A stretch of DNA of 32,891 bases from an uncultured Acidobacteriota bacterium (GTDB taxonomy: Bacteria; Acidobacteriota; Blastocatellia; Pyrinomonadales; Pyrinomonadaceae). The translations under genes were made by a program, and so were the position numbers. Shown here piece after piece: positions 1-9,068 of this stretch; position 1 is the first letter of the stretch, and every line of letters begins with the position of its first letter. Where the stretch lies: assembly GCA_902826795.1 (NCBI GenBank), contig CADEGD010000017.1, forward strand, positions 1-32,891, written 5' to 3'. The notes below the pieces were generated by a model. That model ran no database searches and had not been told where the DNA came from. It worked only from the letters and a program-made list of their open reading frames with translations.

Positions 1-61
1 CGGTAGTATCAAAAAGCTGGAAAAGGTGGGCGCTAAAAGGCAGATCGGCGAAAAGAAGTAA
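1..61 (+). CDS. C-terminal tail of a gene entering from the left edge
   Basis: An open frame from base 2 runs to a TAA at 59-61 and encodes only about 19 residues, rich in lysine and ending in GEKK. It would be the 3' end of a plus-strand gene that converges on the minus-strand gene ending at 72, with about 10 bases between them. The fragment is too short to assign a family. A chance open frame of this length is possible. Confidence 0.4.
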   Translation, partial: GSIKKLEKVGAKRQIGEKK

Positions 62-71
62 GTGGTTTCTG

Positions 72-800
72 TTACATCACCATTTCGATCTCATCGAAGC
101 CCGGACGGATAAATTCTCTTGCGTTCGGGTATTTTTCTTCGAGCAGTTGCTTGATCGTCTTAAGCCGATCGATCACGGGATCGAGTATCTCGGCGTTCGA
201 TTCGTTTCGCAAGTAGGCCCACGATGAGATCGAGCGTTCGATGATAATAAGGGTGATCTTAGCGGTACCGTTTGCGTAGCTTTGCGTGTTGTTGAGTTCT
301 TCAGGATCTTCGTAGCCTTCGAAATCGAGGGCGGCGTGATAGCTGCTGTGAACTTTCACGGCTACGGAGAACAAGTAGTATTGGATGACCTCCAGGGCCT
401 CAAGTATCTTAGGATCTTCCTCCGGGTCGCCGGCCCACTCTTCCGGTTTTTCGAGAATGTGACGGGTTTCGAGTGCGTACTGCTTAGCGAGTTCGACGGC
501 GGGTGGTGATTCGGAAGCTTCGCGCGTACGGCGAATGATCTCGTCCACCTCAGGGTCGTTCATCGCCTCATCGAGGTCGATCCCCATCTCTTCGGCGTGA
601 TCGATGAGCATTGCCTTGGCCTCGGCGAATGATTCGGCTACGACCTGAAGTGCATCGCCCATGGGGTCTAGCGAATCTTCAAGATTGTAGGCCTGTTCGC
701 GCGCGTAAACTTCGCAGCGCGCGGTGAAATCACACCGTTCGCACCAACGGTCGCAGAAATTATATATACCTTCGATCCGGTTCTCGTCCGAATAGAGCAT
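72..800 (-). CDS. Hypothetical acidic protein with N-terminal four-cysteine motif
   Basis: This 242-residue protein of unknown function has a cysteine cluster near the N-terminus: C16, C20, C23 and C29 (CX3CX2CX5C). The rest is strongly acidic and looks helical. No signal peptide or membrane segment is visible. The cluster could bind zinc or an iron-sulfur centre (inference). The start ATG at 798-800 lies 8 bases after the PAAR gene stop and has no clear Shine-Dalgarno, which suggests translation coupled to the PAAR gene. It is the last gene of the T6SS array. It could be a cargo-related or immunity protein, or an unrelated gene carried on the same transcript. The sequence does not decide between these. 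Confidence 0.75.
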   Translation of the reverse strand: MLYSDENRIEGIYNFCDRWCERCDFTARCEVYAREQAYNLEDSLDPMGDALQVVAESFAEAKAMLIDHAEEMGIDLDEAMNDPEVDEIIRRTREASESPPAVELAKQYALETRHILEKPEEWAGDPEEDPKILEALEVIQYYLFSVAVKVHSSYHAALDFEGYEDPEELNNTQSYANGTAKITLIIIERSISSWAYLRNESNAEILDPVIDRLKTIKQLLEEKYPNAREFIRPGFDEIEMVM

Positions 801-808
801 AAACGGGA

Positions 809-1099
809 TCAGCCGCCGATCATCACCGTGAAGCAGCCCAAAACGATCTTACCGCCGTGTGCGGTCGGGTCATTTATTCGAGCGGCGGGAAGACCACCGA
901 TAAAAACGGTCGTCGAGCCCATAGCGATCATGTCAGGCGGGCCAACGCACACACACATATCGGTGGCCCGCGCTGCCGGAAGCATGCCGATCAGCACCGT
1001 TGGACAGCCCGGCGGAAGGATCGGCCCGCCGACGTGAGGCTTTGGCCCATCCGACATGGGGCATACGTGCATGTCACTAACTCTCGCGGCTGGCGGCAT
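809..1099 (-). CDS. PAAR-domain T6SS spike tip protein
   Basis: This 96-residue protein caps the VgrG spike and helps pierce the target membrane. Three PAAR signatures are visible at residues 3-6, 41-44 and 71-74, with the glycine- and proline-rich spacing typical of PAAR/DUF4150 proteins. Candidate zinc ligands include H11, C13, C49/C51 and H81. I chose the ATG at 1097-1099 rather than upstream in-frame starts. The upstream starts would overlap the 681-aa gene, while this ATG has a strong AGGAGAG ribosome site just before it and leaves a 17-base gap after that gene's stop. There is no C-terminal toxin domain, so this is a stand-alone tip rather than an evolved effector. Its position in the vgrG module supports delivery of a neighbouring cargo. 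Confidence 0.93.
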   Translation of the reverse strand: MPPAARVSDMHVCPMSDGPKPHVGGPILPPGCPTVLIGMLPAARATDMCVCVGPPDMIAMGSTTVFIGGLPAARINDPTAHGGKIVLGCFTVMIGG

Positions 1100-1116
1100 A
1101 TCTTCTCTCCTTACTA

Positions 1117-3162
1117 TCAAGCGGTTGCGGCTTGCTCTTCCGTCGGTTCGCCGGCCGGTGCCGGCTTCGGCAGAACACTTGGGATCTCTTCCGAAACTTT
1201 GATTCCCTCGCAATCTTCAACGCGGGCAGTAACGGGAAACTCGGCATCCTTCTCGTTAGGTTCGTAAAACTTGTCGAGCTTGTCTTTTTCGGCCTGCTGC
1301 TTTTCGCGTTCTTCACGACGAGCTTTTGCCTCAGGACTTTCGTCGGCGGCCGAGTCTTTTACATCCTTAAGGTCGCCAAGACTGCCTACACCCGACGCCA
1401 TCTTATCTTTGACTGCGCCCGCACGATTCTTATAATCCTGAGCGGTATCGACGTAGTTCTTTGCGGTCTCAAAAACGGAATTGACGGAGCGGACCACATC
1501 GGCAATCTTCGGGTTTATCTCGTCGAACACCTTTTCGATCACGAGATTCCAAATCGGGAAGAATGTGTTCCTGAACATTATCGACGTAAACCATGGCAGC
1601 CTGCCAAGCATGACTTCCATCGTCTGAGCTTTTTCATCGGCAGCCTTCTTTCGCGAGGCCTCCATCTGGCCGGCGAGATCACCGATCATGAACTCGATGA
1701 CCGGATCGACATACGGCATCAGCTTTTCTTCGACGATCTTTGAAATGAACTGTTGAGCGCTGATCTTCTTGCCGTCACCGACGTTCATCGACAGGTCATC
1801 GGTCGGCAAAACTCCACCGACGAGGTCGCCCATGATGCCGACGATCTTTACCGCCAGATGACGCCGTCCCGCCTTTACGAGTGCCGCCGAATCGATCTCA
1901 CCTTCGCAGCCCGCTGACATCATCCGGGCAAAGATCTCTTCGAGCAGCCCGATGTTGGCATCGTTCATCTTTACCATCACGTTCTTTACGAAGGGAGGAA
2001 TGCCTTTGATGTCTTTCATCGCGGCGTCCATACCTTCGATCAGGCAAGTGGAGGCAGATGGGATCGCGTCCGGAGTGGTTTCTTTCGGCCCTTTGAGTTT
2101 GCCGAAGATCTCTTTGAGAGCGTCGGTACCAGGTGTTTTCTTCGGAGCGGAGTTAGATCCGAGAAAGTCGTAAACGTCGTTAACCTTTTCCTCGACGTCT
2201 TTCTTTACTTCGTCGACCTTTTCGGTCACCGGTTTGAGAAGGCCGCCGTCGCTCTCTTCTTTTTTCGGTTTCTGAGAATCCGGCTTCGTAAACCACAGGG
2301 GATACGTGAACGTGAAGTCCTTGTATTCGGCCTTGATCGCCTTGATGGTCAGGTCGTGAGCACCGAGCTCTACCGAAGCTTCGTGCGTGGTTCGAAGCTG
2401 GAGGTATCCGGCAAGGTAGAGGTCGAAGTACTTGAAAGCGAAACGCTGTACCGTCGCCATGATGTTTCCGACACCGGGAAGATTTGCCAGAGCTCCGGCA
2501 GCGGCATCGAGCGGATTTCCCTCGGGCGGCTTTACGTAATGGTCGGTAAGCGACTGACAGAACGCGACGTAATTAGCGCGGGTTTCATGCAGCTTCTTTC
2601 CGGCCTCGTGTATATCGGGATACTTTACGCTTGCTACGTTCACGGTGCCGGCGATCGTTTTTATCTCGGAGAGGAACGTGTCGAGCTGAGTCGGGTCAGG
2701 TGCAGAACCGCCTCCGCCGCCTAGCGCATTAGCCGCCATGTTCACCATATCACCGACGCCTCCGCGGCTGGCGGTTGCGTCTACCAGCGCTTGTTTGGTA
2801 GAGGAAACAAATCCAAACAATACGACCGCCTCCCGCTCTAGTCCGTCGCGGAAGCAGATCGCATGACCATCGGGCGGATCGGTCTCGCTAGCGGGGGCGT
2901 ATTTGATATGCGGAAATTGCTTGCCCATGTCGGGGTGAACAAGCCCAAAATGGATGTACTCGGTCGGAATGCCGGCGTCGACGACGTTGGGTTTGGTGTC
3001 CTGGCCCGCGGGCTGACTTCCGACGAATCCAGCGTCGCCTGACTCCGGCTTAGAAAGTGTCTCGCCCTCTTTAAAGTCGACCTTCTCCGCCTTTGATTGA
3101 GACGTTTTAGGCCCAGCGCTCAAGGCGTCAAGTTTTTCACTGGCATCATCGAGTAAACCCAT
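1117..3162 (-). CDS. Large protein of unknown function in the vgrG-PAAR cargo position
   Basis: I do not recognise the family of this 681-residue protein. It has no signal peptide and no convincing membrane segment. Residues 1-60 are polar and disordered-looking. A glycine run occurs near 147-152. Two lysine/glutamate-rich stretches fall around 300-360. A mostly helical region follows with amphipathic helices. A highly charged, coiled-coil-like patch near 600-625 precedes a proline-rich end. The start ATG at 3160-3162 has an AGAGG site. It lies between a LysM/peptidoglycan-binding protein and the PAAR tip, where T6SS effectors and spike adaptors are usually encoded, so cargo effector or structural adaptor are the leading guesses. 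No catalytic motif was identified and no clear immunity gene is adjacent. Confidence 0.85.
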   Translation of the reverse strand: MGLLDDASEKLDALSAGPKTSQSKAEKVDFKEGETLSKPESGDAGFVGSQPAGQDTKPNVVDAGIPTEYIHFGLVHPDMGKQFPHIKYAPASETDPPDGHAICFRDGLEREAVVLFGFVSSTKQALVDATASRGGVGDMVNMAANALGGGGGSAPDPTQLDTFLSEIKTIAGTVNVASVKYPDIHEAGKKLHETRANYVAFCQSLTDHYVKPPEGNPLDAAAGALANLPGVGNIMATVQRFAFKYFDLYLAGYLQLRTTHEASVELGAHDLTIKAIKAEYKDFTFTYPLWFTKPDSQKPKKEESDGGLLKPVTEKVDEVKKDVEEKVNDVYDFLGSNSAPKKTPGTDALKEIFGKLKGPKETTPDAIPSASTCLIEGMDAAMKDIKGIPPFVKNVMVKMNDANIGLLEEIFARMMSAGCEGEIDSAALVKAGRRHLAVKIVGIMGDLVGGVLPTDDLSMNVGDGKKISAQQFISKIVEEKLMPYVDPVIEFMIGDLAGQMEASRKKAADEKAQTMEVMLGRLPWFTSIMFRNTFFPIWNLVIEKVFDEINPKIADVVRSVNSVFETAKNYVDTAQDYKNRAGAVKDKMASGVGSLGDLKDVKDSAADESPEAKARREEREKQQAEKDKLDKFYEPNEKDAEFPVTARVEDCEGIKVSEEIPSVLPKPAPAGEPTEEQAATA

Positions 3163-3174
3163 AGCTGCTACCTC

Positions 3175-3837
3175 TTACTTACACAGTTCCTCGAACTTTG
3201 CGATCGTAGCGCCGTCGAGTTTTCCGTTTGCTTCCAGCCCATTCTGGGCCTGGAAGTTTTTCAGGGCCCGAACGCCCTTGTTGCCCACCTTTCCTTCTTC
3301 GAAGGCTTCTTTCGCGCTCATGCCTTTCTTGATCGACGAAGCGTTGAACTTGAAGCCGCAATTGTTGAGCCGCTGGACGATGCCGGTCGCGAGATCGTGC
3401 GGATCTAGACTGCCGATTCGAAGATTATGAATCTCGGTCCCGTCTTTGAATAAAAGCCTGGCGCTTTTAGCATCGCCCGGAACGAACTGTTTCAGTATGC
3501 CCTCACCATCGGTTTGGCCGTTCTTTGACTTTCCGTTGCATTCGAAGATATACGGCGCATTCTTACGCGGTTCGCCGAGCTCGAGAAGCTGCATCTTTAT
3601 CTCGGTCGGCTCGCCTTTACGAACGAAAGAGTGTTTTGCCTCAGTTCCCTTTGAAACCTCTTTGGGAACGAGGTCGGGAATGAAGATGTCGTCATCCGCC
3701 GCGAGCACGTTCGGGTCTTTTCGTTTTTCGCGAAGAGCGGCATTCTCGCCGTGTTCCCAGATGGTCTTCCAGTAGAAGCCCTTCTTCTTCGCTAAACTAG
3801 AGCACGACTCGTTTTCACCTACTTTTTGCTTTGGCAT
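3175..3837 (-). CDS. LysM-like / peptidoglycan-binding-domain protein of the vgrG module
   Basis: This 220-residue protein appears to have three parts. Residues 8-55 resemble a LysM-type module, ending in an acidic stretch and FIPD. Residues 80-130 resemble the small beta-domain at the C-terminus of the neighbouring VgrG. Residues 150-220 match a PG_binding_1 module, with the pattern RLNNCG, then GNKGVRALKNFQ, then G.LD. I chose the ATG at 3835-3837 because a GGAG site precedes it and it leaves a 22-base gap after vgrG; the longer open frame would overlap vgrG. There is no signal peptide, as expected for a protein loaded onto the spike in the cytoplasm. It probably binds peptidoglycan and/or helps load cargo. 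It carries no hydrolase motif that I can see. Confidence 0.85.
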   Translation of the reverse strand: MPKQKVGENESCSSLAKKKGFYWKTIWEHGENAALREKRKDPNVLAADDDIFIPDLVPKEVSKGTEAKHSFVRKGEPTEIKMQLLELGEPRKNAPYIFECNGKSKNGQTDGEGILKQFVPGDAKSARLLFKDGTEIHNLRIGSLDPHDLATGIVQRLNNCGFKFNASSIKKGMSAKEAFEEGKVGNKGVRALKNFQAQNGLEANGKLDGATIAKFEELCK

Positions 3838-3859
3838 TTTATCTGTACTCCAATTCCAC

Positions 3860-6226
3860 TTAAGCGTCCTTCCACGCTTCCTTATCAAGGTTCGGGAAGG
3901 TGACTTTACAATTGCCGGGCTCGATACCGTTTATCCGAGCGAAACCCTTATTGTTCAAGCTGCCGTTCTTCTTTTTTCCGTCTGAGGTCACGACAAGGTA
4001 ACGCTCGCCGGCACATGGTTCGCCTGCTTCCGTAAGCATTTCAAGCTCGATGTACGACTTCTTGGTCGGATCGTCTTTCGAAGACTTGTTCTCCTTGCGC
4101 TTCTTCGACCTCTCGAGCAGCTCCATCTTCTTGCCGGGCTTGTCGTTATCAGCCTCGTCCGGAGCATCCGGAGCAGTAGGCGGACATGCTCCAACAGCAG
4201 TTCCCGAACCAGCGCCGCCGCCGGAGTTTATGTTAACCAAGTTGCCGACTATAGAAACACCGGCCGGGCCGATATCGATAAAGCCGCCAGAACCTTTTAA
4301 GCTAAGCTGAACACCGGCCTCAATAACGACATTCGTCGTGCCTTTAATATAAACGGTCATCGCCTCGGTGCTGTGACCGCTGCTGACGTTGATGCCCTGG
4401 CTTCCACCGACCTTAACGGTCTGCGTGCCGCCTATATCGATCGCTTCGTCGCCGCCGACCTTTAAGTGATGGCCGCCGTCGATCTTAACCTTCTGATCGC
4501 CGGCAACTTTCAGGCTCTGCGATCCGTCAACTTGTTCGAGGTGATCTCCAACAACGATCAAATGCTGGTCGCCGCCGGTCCACTCCCGGACATCGTTTTT
4601 AACGCGGCGGTCCCAGTCTTTTTCGCCGTGAAGGAAGATCTGCTCTTCGCCCTTTTTGTCTTCGAAACGCCATTCGTTAAATCCCTGACCGCCCTTGGAT
4701 GAATCCGACTTCACGCCGGACTTGGTCTTTTCGTCCGGAAGGGTGTAAGGCGGCATGGCGTCCTGGTTATAGACGCAGCCGGTGATGATCGGCTGATCCG
4801 CGTCGCCTTCGAGGAAATGCACCAGGACCTCCATCCCGATGCGCGGGATGAACATTGAACCCCAGTTGTTACCCGCCCACTGCTGAGAGATTCGGGCCCA
4901 GCATGAGCTGCCCTGATCGAAGGAGCCTTCGCGGTCCCAATGGAATTGAACTTTTACGCGGCCGAACTTGTCGGTGTAAATCTCTTCACCTTGAGGCCCT
5001 ACGACGGTCGCGGTTTGGGAGGTAAGGATCATCGGCTTCGGAGTTTTCCGCTCCGGCCTGAATGGAGCCGCACCCTCACCCCACTTGATACATTCGAACC
5101 GATTTTTATAGCCTTCGCCCGCTTCGTCGCTGTAATATTTGGGGGACTGTGTGGCCGTGTGCACCACCCGGGTGATGACGTAGTTAGTGTTCATCTCGTC
5201 CGTCGGGTGAGTGGTGAGCTTGAACCGGTGGCCCGAAACGAGCGAGACGACGTTGCTTTCGGCCGTAAGCACGCGAACCTTGGCGTCGATGACCTGCTGT
5301 TGAAACTCGACGTTACGGCGAATGTCGTCGCTGATATTCGTAAGCTCGCTGCCGCGGTCGCCACCGCCGGCATCAACGATGTCGTGCTTTCTGGCGGACC
5401 CGGCCGGGAAGTTGTAGATCTCCGCGTCTTTGTTGGTTGCGAATTTGTCGAAGCGCGTAGGCTGGGTTAAGACGAAATTATCCTTGGGCTTCTGAAACGT
5501 GTAATCCCACAGGGTCACATTGCCGGTGCGAAGATTGTAGTTTGTTTCGAGCTTGCCGATGCTGGCGGTAAACCCTTCACCTTCGCGGCTAAGCTGATAC
5601 GGGATCTGCGGCAAAGACTCAAGCTCAACGTGATGCTGAGGATCGACGCACAACATCATCTTGTGCTGCTCTTCGGTGTGGGTGAAGTAATAAAAGATGC
5701 CCTCTTCTTCCATTAACCGCGAAATAAAATCGAAGTCGGTTTCCCGATACTGAACGACGTAATTGCGGGGCTTGAGTTCGAGCGATCCGAGTTGTGCCTG
5801 AAACGGATGGCCGGCCAAAACTTGTTCCAGGATCTGTTCGACCGTCACATGCTGAAAGATGCGGCTGTTACGCTTTTGCGTGAGCATCCACATCGACGGA
5901 ACGACCGAGATCGAGTAAGCCGTGTTATGCAGGTCACGATCTCCCTGCGTGACGCGGTTAACGATGCCGTTGAAATAACGCGTCGTTTCGTCTTCCGTCC
6001 AGAATTGGAGAGTGACGGCTTGGCCGAGCAGTTCCTCCGGCACGAGAACCGTTGGGACCGGGCCGTCCTCAGTCTCGTGGTGGAGGACGACGCACTCGGC
6101 CCTTGGGATCCGAGAAATCTCCTCCACCAGCTCAACCGATTGAAGCAAAAGGTAATCTTCGCCTAACGGTGTAGTTATTTTTAGGAGGTGCCCTTCCTGT
6201 GTGGGTGCCTCGACTCCATTTGCCAT
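3860..6226 (-). CDS. vgrG: VgrG/TssI spike protein with C-terminal extension
   Basis: This 788-residue trimeric spike protein sits on the Hcp tube and is fired into the target. The gp27-like N-terminal part covers about 10-390 and includes YRETDFDFISRLMEEEGI at 160-177. The gp5-like OB fold is about 405-485, with FGRVKVQFHWD and CWARISQ. A beta-helix of short repeats rich in VGG/VAG covers about 550-665. A Cys/Pro linker and a Lys-rich segment lead to a small beta-domain at about 724-788 that looks like the transthyretin-like tails of some VgrGs. The ATG at 6224-6226 has a GGGAGAGG site. It follows clpV by 19 bases and heads the spike/cargo module. The tail is a likely cargo docking site (inference). 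Confidence 0.97.
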   Translation of the reverse strand: MANGVEAPTQEGHLLKITTPLGEDYLLLQSVELVEEISRIPRAECVVLHHETEDGPVPTVLVPEELLGQAVTLQFWTEDETTRYFNGIVNRVTQGDRDLHNTAYSISVVPSMWMLTQKRNSRIFQHVTVEQILEQVLAGHPFQAQLGSLELKPRNYVVQYRETDFDFISRLMEEEGIFYYFTHTEEQHKMMLCVDPQHHVELESLPQIPYQLSREGEGFTASIGKLETNYNLRTGNVTLWDYTFQKPKDNFVLTQPTRFDKFATNKDAEIYNFPAGSARKHDIVDAGGGDRGSELTNISDDIRRNVEFQQQVIDAKVRVLTAESNVVSLVSGHRFKLTTHPTDEMNTNYVITRVVHTATQSPKYYSDEAGEGYKNRFECIKWGEGAAPFRPERKTPKPMILTSQTATVVGPQGEEIYTDKFGRVKVQFHWDREGSFDQGSSCWARISQQWAGNNWGSMFIPRIGMEVLVHFLEGDADQPIITGCVYNQDAMPPYTLPDEKTKSGVKSDSSKGGQGFNEWRFEDKKGEEQIFLHGEKDWDRRVKNDVREWTGGDQHLIVVGDHLEQVDGSQSLKVAGDQKVKIDGGHHLKVGGDEAIDIGGTQTVKVGGSQGINVSSGHSTEAMTVYIKGTTNVVIEAGVQLSLKGSGGFIDIGPAGVSIVGNLVNINSGGGAGSGTAVGACPPTAPDAPDEADNDKPGKKMELLERSKKRKENKSSKDDPTKKSYIELEMLTEAGEPCAGERYLVVTSDGKKKNGSLNNKGFARINGIEPGNCKVTFPNLDKEAWKDA

Positions 6227-6245
6227 AGCCTCTCCCGCGGTCTAA

Positions 6246-9017
6246 TTAAGCGATGTCGTACACGAATTTCTCGCCTTCGCCGACGGACACATGAACCGTT
6301 TTGATCGATTCGCCGGCCGCCATCCGCGATAACACCTCGCCGCTCATGTCTGGAAGCATCGTGCCCGTGAGAATGTTGTAAACATTGCGGGCACCGCTGT
6401 CCACGTCGGTACAGCGCTTCGCTACCGTTTCTATGACGGCATCATCGTAAGAAAATTGCGCACCGTGATTGTCCGCAATGCGATTTTTTATCTTGCCAAG
6501 CTGCAATTTAATGATCAGCCGCAGGATCTCGTCGGAGATCGGATAGAAAGGAACGGTGACCATTCGACCCAAAAGTGCAGGCTTGAAGGCCTTGTTCATT
6601 TCGGGCTTGATCGCCTCGAGAATTCCGTCCGGGTCGGGACGCGTTTCTGGATCGGCACAAAGCTTCATTATCGTATCGGTGCCGACGTTCGAGGTCAGGA
6701 TGATCACGCAGTTCTTGAAATCGATCTCGCGGCCCTCGCCGTCTTCGAGCACGCCCTTGTCGAACACCTGGAAGAAAAGTTCCATCACATCGGGATGGGC
6801 CTTTTCGGTTTCGTCGAGAAGCACAACCGAATACGGCTTGCGACGCACGGCCTCGGTAAGCACACCGCCTTCGCCATAACCAACGTATCCCGGAGGCGAT
6901 CCTTTAAGGCTGGAAACCGTGTGGGCTTCCTGATATTCGGACATGTTGATCGAGATCAAGTTGCGCTCGCCGCCATAGAGTGATTCCGCGAGTGCGAGTG
7001 CCGTCTCGGTCTTGCCGACGCCGGATGTTCCCACGAGCATAAAGACGCCGATCGGCCGCTTCGGATCTGTCAAACCTGCACGCGATGTACGGATACGTTG
7101 AGCGATCGCTTCGAGAGCATGATCTTGACCGAGCACGCGTTCACGCAAGGTTTCATGCAGATTGAGTACGGCATTGATCTCGTCCGCGACCATCTTGCCG
7201 ATCGGGATACCGGTCCAGCCGGAGATGATCTCGGCTACCGATTGACCGTTAACGACGGGCTGGATGAGCGGATTTTCGCCCTGAAGCGCTTTGAGTTCGT
7301 CTGTAAGACGCTTTAGTTCGGCCTTGGAAGCTTCCATGTCTGCCGGCGCAGGTGCGGCAGCGGTGGCAGTGTCGTCTCCCGCAGGAGCCGCTTCAGCCTC
7401 GCCGGTAGCAGCCGCGGCCATAGCCTCGCCGTTGCCGTTTCCATTCGAACCAGCGATCGCATCTCCCAGTTTGGCGTCAACGCGGGATAGTTCGAGCTTT
7501 GTGCGGATGGTCTTGATCTGTTCGACAAGAGCTTTTTCCTTTTCAAACTGCTCGTTGAACTTCGCGAGTTCGGCTTCGGTTTCGGCGCGCTGTTTTTTCA
7601 AGTCTTCAAGGCGTTCGTCGTGAGCGGCTCCGGTGACTTGCTCGCGTTCGAGCGAATTGATCTCAGAATCGAGAAACTGAATTCGCCGCTTTGCATCGTC
7701 GATCGGAGCCGGGATCGATCCCTGACCGATCGCGACCTTTGCGCAAGCGGTGTCGAGAACCGAGACGGACTTGTCGGGAAGCTGACGGCCGGTAATATAG
7801 CGGTGCGAGAGCTTGACGCAATCAACGATGGCTTCGTCGAGGATGCGGACGTTGTGATGGCCCTCCATCTTGTCCGCGATCCCACGCATCATCGCAATCG
7901 CCTTTAACTCATCCGGCTCGTCTACCTTGACGACCTGAAAACGTCGGGCAAGTGCCGCATCCTTTTCAAAATACTTTTTATACTCAGCCCACGTCGTTGC
8001 CGCGATCGTTCGCAGTTCGCCGCGAGCGAGTGCGGGTTTGAGGAGGTTAGCGGCGTCGTTCTGACCGGCGGCTCCGCCCGCACCGATCATGGTGTGAGCT
8101 TCGTCGATGAACATGATGATCGGCTGCGGCGAGGCCTTGACCTCGTCGATAACCGATTTCAGGCGATTCTCAAACTCGCCTTTCACACCCGCACCTGCCT
8201 GAAGAAGCCCAAGGTCGAGCGTGCGAACGGCGACGTTCTTGAGCGGATCCGGAACATCGCCTTCAGCGATGCGAAGCGCAAAGCCTTCGACTACGGCAGT
8301 CTTACCCACACCGGCCTCACCGGTAAGGATCGGATTGTTCTGGCGGCGGCGAGTGAGAATGTCGACGATCTGGCGAATCTCGAAATCGCGGCCGAGTACT
8401 GGGTCGATCTTGCCGTTGCGGGCCTTGGCCGTAAGATCTTCCGTATATTGGTCGAGAGCTTTGGTTTTGCCGGGAATGCCGGACGCGACTTGCGAGCCGT
8501 CGGAAACTCCGGCGGCTTCGCCGAGGGCGACCGCATCGCGGGCTTCGCCGGACTCCGCTGTGATCTCTACGAGTTTCTTCTGCAAGTCTTCGACAGAGAT
8601 GTGGTCGAACTCTTTCGAAATGTCGCGAGCTATGCGCGAAAGGCCGCCGCTTGCGAGCAGCGCCAGGATCAGGTGGCCCGACCGCACACGTGCGGCGCCG
8701 AAATCGACGGACGCAACGAGCCAGCCGTTCTGGATCCACTCGGTTATCCGGTCGCTCAGGCCAGGCGTACGAGAGTTGCCGGACTTGAGTTTATCGAGAG
8801 CGGTGGTGACATCTTTATTGAGCCTATCGACATTGATCTCGTAATGGGCGGCGATCTTGTGCAGGTCGGTGTCGTTTTGTTCGAGGATCTTGGCAAGGAT
8901 GTGCTCGACCTCGACGTCGTAGTTAGTTCGCGAAAGGCATAGTCCGGCGGCGCCTTCCAGAGCACCTCTGGAAACGTCGTTGAGCCTGCCGACAAGGGAC
9001 TTTAGATTTACGTTCAT
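6246..9017 (-). CDS. clpV: TssH/ClpV AAA+ ATPase that recycles the T6SS sheath
   Basis: This 923-residue class B Clp ATPase disassembles the contracted TssB/TssC sheath in the cytoplasm. The N-domain spans about 1-155. The first AAA+ module has Walker A GEAGVGKT at 233-240 and Walker B IMFIDE at 301-306. A coiled middle region spans about 440-580. The second module has Walker A GTSGVGKT at 663-670. The length is slightly above the usual 850-900 because of a low-complexity Gly/Asn/Ala/Pro insert at about 523-561. The ATG at 9015-9017 has an AGGAG site 9 bases upstream, consistent with strong expression. The gene lies between tssG and vgrG, a common T6SS arrangement, which favours ClpV over the chaperone ClpB. 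Confidence 0.97.
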   Translation of the reverse strand: MNVNLKSLVGRLNDVSRGALEGAAGLCLSRTNYDVEVEHILAKILEQNDTDLHKIAAHYEINVDRLNKDVTTALDKLKSGNSRTPGLSDRITEWIQNGWLVASVDFGAARVRSGHLILALLASGGLSRIARDISKEFDHISVEDLQKKLVEITAESGEARDAVALGEAAGVSDGSQVASGIPGKTKALDQYTEDLTAKARNGKIDPVLGRDFEIRQIVDILTRRRQNNPILTGEAGVGKTAVVEGFALRIAEGDVPDPLKNVAVRTLDLGLLQAGAGVKGEFENRLKSVIDEVKASPQPIIMFIDEAHTMIGAGGAAGQNDAANLLKPALARGELRTIAATTWAEYKKYFEKDAALARRFQVVKVDEPDELKAIAMMRGIADKMEGHHNVRILDEAIVDCVKLSHRYITGRQLPDKSVSVLDTACAKVAIGQGSIPAPIDDAKRRIQFLDSEINSLEREQVTGAAHDERLEDLKKQRAETEAELAKFNEQFEKEKALVEQIKTIRTKLELSRVDAKLGDAIAGSNGNGNGEAMAAAATGEAEAAPAGDDTATAAAPAPADMEASKAELKRLTDELKALQGENPLIQPVVNGQSVAEIISGWTGIPIGKMVADEINAVLNLHETLRERVLGQDHALEAIAQRIRTSRAGLTDPKRPIGVFMLVGTSGVGKTETALALAESLYGGERNLISINMSEYQEAHTVSSLKGSPPGYVGYGEGGVLTEAVRRKPYSVVLLDETEKAHPDVMELFFQVFDKGVLEDGEGREIDFKNCVIILTSNVGTDTIMKLCADPETRPDPDGILEAIKPEMNKAFKPALLGRMVTVPFYPISDEILRLIIKLQLGKIKNRIADNHGAQFSYDDAVIETVAKRCTDVDSGARNVYNILTGTMLPDMSGEVLSRMAAGESIKTVHVSVGEGEKFVYDIA

Positions 9018-9068
9018 TGTTCTTCTCCTACAAAAGATCTACCGCGTATTTAATGGTTAAAAACTTGC

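Noticed and set aside
712..756. Radical SAM enzyme suggested by CX3CX2C in the 242-aa protein
   Set aside because: The spacing matches, but the protein is short and acidic-helical, and shows no barrel-type SAM-binding motifs. Another metal-binding role is more likely.
8094..8942. Long plus-strand open frame of 282 codons opposite clpV
   Set aside because: It lies wholly antisense to a strongly supported AAA+ gene, and its translation resembles no family I know. Such frames arise from third-position GC bias in the sense gene.
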